A stretch of DNA of 64,000 bases from Rhodeus uyekii. Lineage: Eukaryota; Chordata; Actinopteri; Cypriniformes; Acheilognathidae. Below the pieces are notes generated by a model. The model was not told the DNA's origin. It ran no database searches and saw only the letters and a list, made by a program, of their open reading frames with translations. This document shows, piece by piece, positions 60,891 to 64,000 of the stretch (within the stretch, counting starts at the first letter, position 1; every line of letters begins with the position of its first letter). Where the stretch lies: assembly GCA_037043235.1 (NCBI GenBank), contig JAWRVZ010000327.1, positions 248,001-312,000 of the forward strand, read 5' to 3'. The position numbers were made by a program, and so were the translations under genes.

Positions 60891-63888
60891 ATTTACATTT
60901 ATTCATTTAGCAGACACTTTTATCCAAAGCGACTTACAACTTGAGGAATTCATAAAGCGATCTGTCCTGAAGATACAAAAGTACATAGTGCTTACAATAC
61001 AAAGTTTCGAACATTACCTACAAAAGTAGTACAAGCATGGGGAATAGAGGGAGTAAGAGAATTAATTTTAAAAAAAATGTGCGTGTATGTCATGTGAGTT
61101 GGGTAGGTTACTTTTAAAATGTATTTCACTACAGATTACAAAATACTTGCTTTAAAAAGTAATTTGTAACGTATTTTGTTACATTACTCAAGTTTAGTAA
61201 TGTAATTAAATACTTTGAAATACTTAACACAAAAGACCATATTAACTTGATGTCCTGTATTAAGTTTACAACCTGTAAATAAAAATTAGTTCTACCCATC
61301 ATAGGATTTGGTTTTCTGCTACATTTTATTTTTAACATCAGTTTTCCACAGCACTTCTAAAACAATGAGGGCAATCTTTGTGCAATCAAAGTGCTTGAAT
61401 GTACCAAAATGTATCAAAATAAATTAAATATTAATTAGCTGCAATAAAACCAACAAGTGTCATTTTAATACAATAAAAACATACTCAAAGTGCTTATAAT
61501 TCATACCATTTTTCAAATTTCAGTAAACAGGAGCTTGAATTTGTAGTAGACAAAAAAACACTACAAAGAAATTAAAGCATTACATTCAATGAAATGTTTA
61601 CTCTCCAACTTGAAAAAAGTGGCACTCTTGTCTGTGTGCCACTGCCTTGATTTCTCCATTATTGCGTTTAATTTTTTGACGTTTCTTGACGTCATGTGTC
61701 GCAAAGTGCTGTACCTTGAATTGCTCATTTACAATAATTCTTTAAATTAATTTAAACATTTAATTTCAGTTTATTCTGTTGTAGTTAACTATAAAACAAA
61801 CAAAATTGTTATGTCATCGCACTTGCATCGCACTGTGATGTTACGTCCTTTTTCTTGTTTATAAGTAAAATTGTCTTTGAATTTCCACGAAACAAATGCA
61901 TTACGTGCTGTTTTCCCGTCCATTTTTATGCAATCTACACTCTCCAGCTTGCTAACTGAACAGGCTGCGCGCGCTTTTTATTTTTAAAGAGTCAAGACAG
62001 CTTACGTCAATATTAATAAATAAATGACACTAAAATTCAAAGCAATCACTTTGGTAATCTAAAATACTTTTTGAATGTAACTGTAATCTGATTACCATCA
62101 ATTTAAAATGTAACTGTAACGAAATACAGTTACTCAAATTTTGTATTTTAAATACGTAACGCCGTTACATGTATTTCGTTACTCCCCAACCCTGCATGTT
62201 AGGTGCTCATGGAAGAGATGTGTTTTCAGTAGTCTTTTACACCTTGACAAGGAATCTGCATTCTGGATGAGGGCAGGGAGATTGTTCCACCAGCAAGGAG
62301 CGGTGAATAAAAATGCTCTAGAGAGTGATTTTTTGCCTCTCTGTGTTGAGTTGTCGCTCATTGATAGATCAAAGGTTTCGGTAGGTGTGTAGATTTGTAA
62401 CATTGAGTGGAAGTATGAAGCTTGTGTAAGTTCTGTATGCACGAGTCAGTGCTTTGAATTTGATGCGTGCTGCAGGTGTAGTGAAATGAGGAGTGGTGTG
62501 ACGAGTTATTTTGGGTTGGTTGAAGAACAGACAAGCTGTGAGTTCACTCCAAGAGTTCTGGCAGACCTTGAAGGGGTAATCGTGGTGGTGCCGATCTGGA
62601 CGGTGAAATCATACTGCAGTGTTGGATCGACGGGAAAAACTAAAAGCTCCATCTTTGCCAGGTTGAATTGCAGATGATGCTCTTTCATCCATGCCGATGT
62701 GGCCGCTAGCCAGCTTGTGATTCTCGCAGCCAGGAATAACTGTGTATCATTGGCGTAGTGGTGATAGGAGAAGCCGTGTGCCTCTATGATGGGACCCACT
62801 GATGTGGTGTACGTGGAGAAGAGAAGTGGTCCAAGAGCACCGGTGACCAGTTGACATTCTTTGGAGACCTCCCCGCACCATGCAACCCTGAAGGACCCAT
62901 CCGTGAGATAGGATTCAAACCACTGAAGAGGATGCCTAGTGACGAGAGGGTAGACAGAAGGATATGATGATTAACAGTGTCAGTGGCAGCAGATAGATCT
63001 AAAAGAATGAGAACTGAAAATTTTGAATCAGCTTTTGCACTCCTTAGAGCTTCAGCAACGGATAGTAATGCAGTCTCGGTTGAAGCCAGACTGGTTGAAG
63101 TCACCTTAACCTTCTTGAAGACTGGTTGATCAACCAGACTGGTTGATGTCCAACTGGCCATTCTGAGAGAGGACAAGAAGACACCTGGTTAAAAATAACA
63201 CGTTCAAGAGTTTTTGATATGAATAGTAGGAGAGAGCCATGTCTGTAATTATCAACGGGTGATGTGAAGTTTAGATACATCTACCTCTGTGAGTGCAGAG
63301 GTGGTTGAAAAAAGGTTTGTGGTTACATCAGAGGTCAATCTATTTTCACGTGTGTGTAGAGCTGAGAACTGACTGCTGATAGTTGCAGTTTTGTTAATAA
63401 AGAAATGGGCAAAACCATTGGCAGTTAAAGAGGTAGAGGGTGGAGGGGGAAAGAGAAGAGAGCTGAATGTTTTGAAAAGTGCATGCATGTTAGAAGCACT
63501 TTTAATCTTGGTGAGGAAATGCAAATATTTGCAGGTATGGACATCAGTAGAAAAGGTAGAGAGCAGAGATTTATACAAACTCAGGCCAGACGGGTCCTTT
63601 GATTTGTGCCATTCTCTCTAAGTTGCCCTTAACTTGGTTCACGAAGAGCATCCGTTAGCCAGGGGTTAGAGGGAGTAGCACACGGTGACCTGGAAGAGAG
63701 CGGACAGAAATGGTCTAGACAAGACGTTAGAGTGGAAAATAAAGTGTCTGTTGCAGTATTCACATCCAGAGATGAGAACTGTTTGGGAGAAGGAAGACAG
63801 GATGAAACGACAGAGCATGGATACCAGCATATGTGGTAGAAAAATATTTAACTTTCAAATCTTCAGACCTTTGTGCCTCAAGCTTAAT
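60891..63888 (-). mobile_element. L2-clade LINE, third copy
   Basis: ORF2 pieces lie at 63,252-63,578, 62,784-63,176, 62,506-62,799 (YANDTQLF retained) and 62,179-62,442. The 3' tail at 60,891-60,940 is better preserved here (CAAAGCGACTTACAA) than in either arm, where the stretch has become ACTTTTATCCAAAA. Confidence 0.85.
61099..62194 (-). mobile_element. hAT-E, third copy
   Basis: Same insertion site (CATGTGAG at 61,091-61,098 and CATGTTAG at 62,195-62,202). The terminal CAGG is lost at the 61,099 end. The BED-like remnant is at 61,789-61,923. Confidence 0.88.
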
Positions 63889-63893
63889 AGCTT

Positions 63894-64000
63894 AAGCTTA
63901 ATAGCTTAATAGCACATCAGTTCAAAAAAATTCCATGACTTTTCCATGACTTTTCAATGACAAAGTTATAATTCTCAATGACATTTTAATACTTGATTTT
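63894..64000. other. Sequence beyond the third-copy breakpoint
   Basis: AAGCTTAATAGCTT repeats at the junction, then TTCCATGACTTTTCCATGAC-type sequence resembling a common fish repeat. Too short to classify. Confidence 0.5.

Larger units (their letters stand above)
60347..63893. repeat. Third, direct copy of arm segment 13,722-17,308
   Basis: Same order and orientation as the left arm, offset close to 46,585 over most of its length: LINE flank, LINE, nested hAT-E at the same site, ORF2 remnant. It includes non-transposon flank, so it is a segmental duplication and not independent insertions. It is more diverged than the two arms are from each other, with several private short deletions in 60,460-62,000. 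Confidence 0.92.

Overview
This is a repeat-dominated stretch of vertebrate DNA, almost certainly from a teleost fish. The evidence is Tc1 transposons, L2/Maui-type LINEs with the TTGAC-repeat tail, a truncated L1/Tx1-type LINE, tRNA-derived SINEs whose tail matches a LINE in the same window, many hAT relics, Tigger/pogo relics, and long TA, GATA and TG microsatellites. I see no host protein gene and no functional RNA gene. Open frames are transposon remnants, satellite read-through or microsatellite translations. One exception deserves attention: a small membrane/coiled-coil ORF carried by a LINE-tailed repeat.

The window is organised as a giant inverted repeat. The left arm (1 to about 21,013) recurs in reverse complement as the right arm (about 35,428 to 57,460). 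Paired positions sum to about 56,250 near the centre and about 57,460 at the outer end, and the drift is explained by individual indels. The left arm is cut by the window start. The spacer of about 14.4 kb is not inverted. It holds a one-orientation satellite array (about 21,600-35,075) with higher-order repeats of 559 bp and about 4.08 kb, plus a probable LTR fragment at its left edge. A diverged satellite-like monomer lies at the inner end of both arms, so the satellite probably grew from arm sequence.

Arm content, outside to inside (left-arm coordinates): a Tc1 element containing an L2 LINE, which contains a GGGG-ended DNA transposon, which contains hAT-A, which contains hAT-B (five levels, 1-4,245); a second L2 fragment; a LINE-tailed element with the membrane ORF, interrupted by an IS630/Tc1-like transposon (4,935-7,163); a second copy of that element inserted in LINE sequence (8,780-9,983); a Tigger fragment; hAT and LTR fragments; a palindromic MITE; an L2-clade LINE with a nested hAT (14,271-17,303) ending at a perfect 33-bp fold-back; a 5'-truncated L1/Tx1 insertion; two SINE relics; and a duplicated inner block. 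All of this predates the arm duplication because it sits at matching positions in both arms. A 1,055-bp hAT at 43,095-44,149 is in the right arm only, and its empty target is visible at 13,164-13,171.

Right of the palindrome (57,512-64,000) come diverged repeats, a (TG)n tract, a SINE split by a Tigger MITE, and a third, direct copy (60,347-63,893) of left-arm 13,722-17,308. That copy breaks off inside the fold-back. Nothing here works as a gene pathway. The interest is structural: palindrome formation, satellite birth and layered transposon history.
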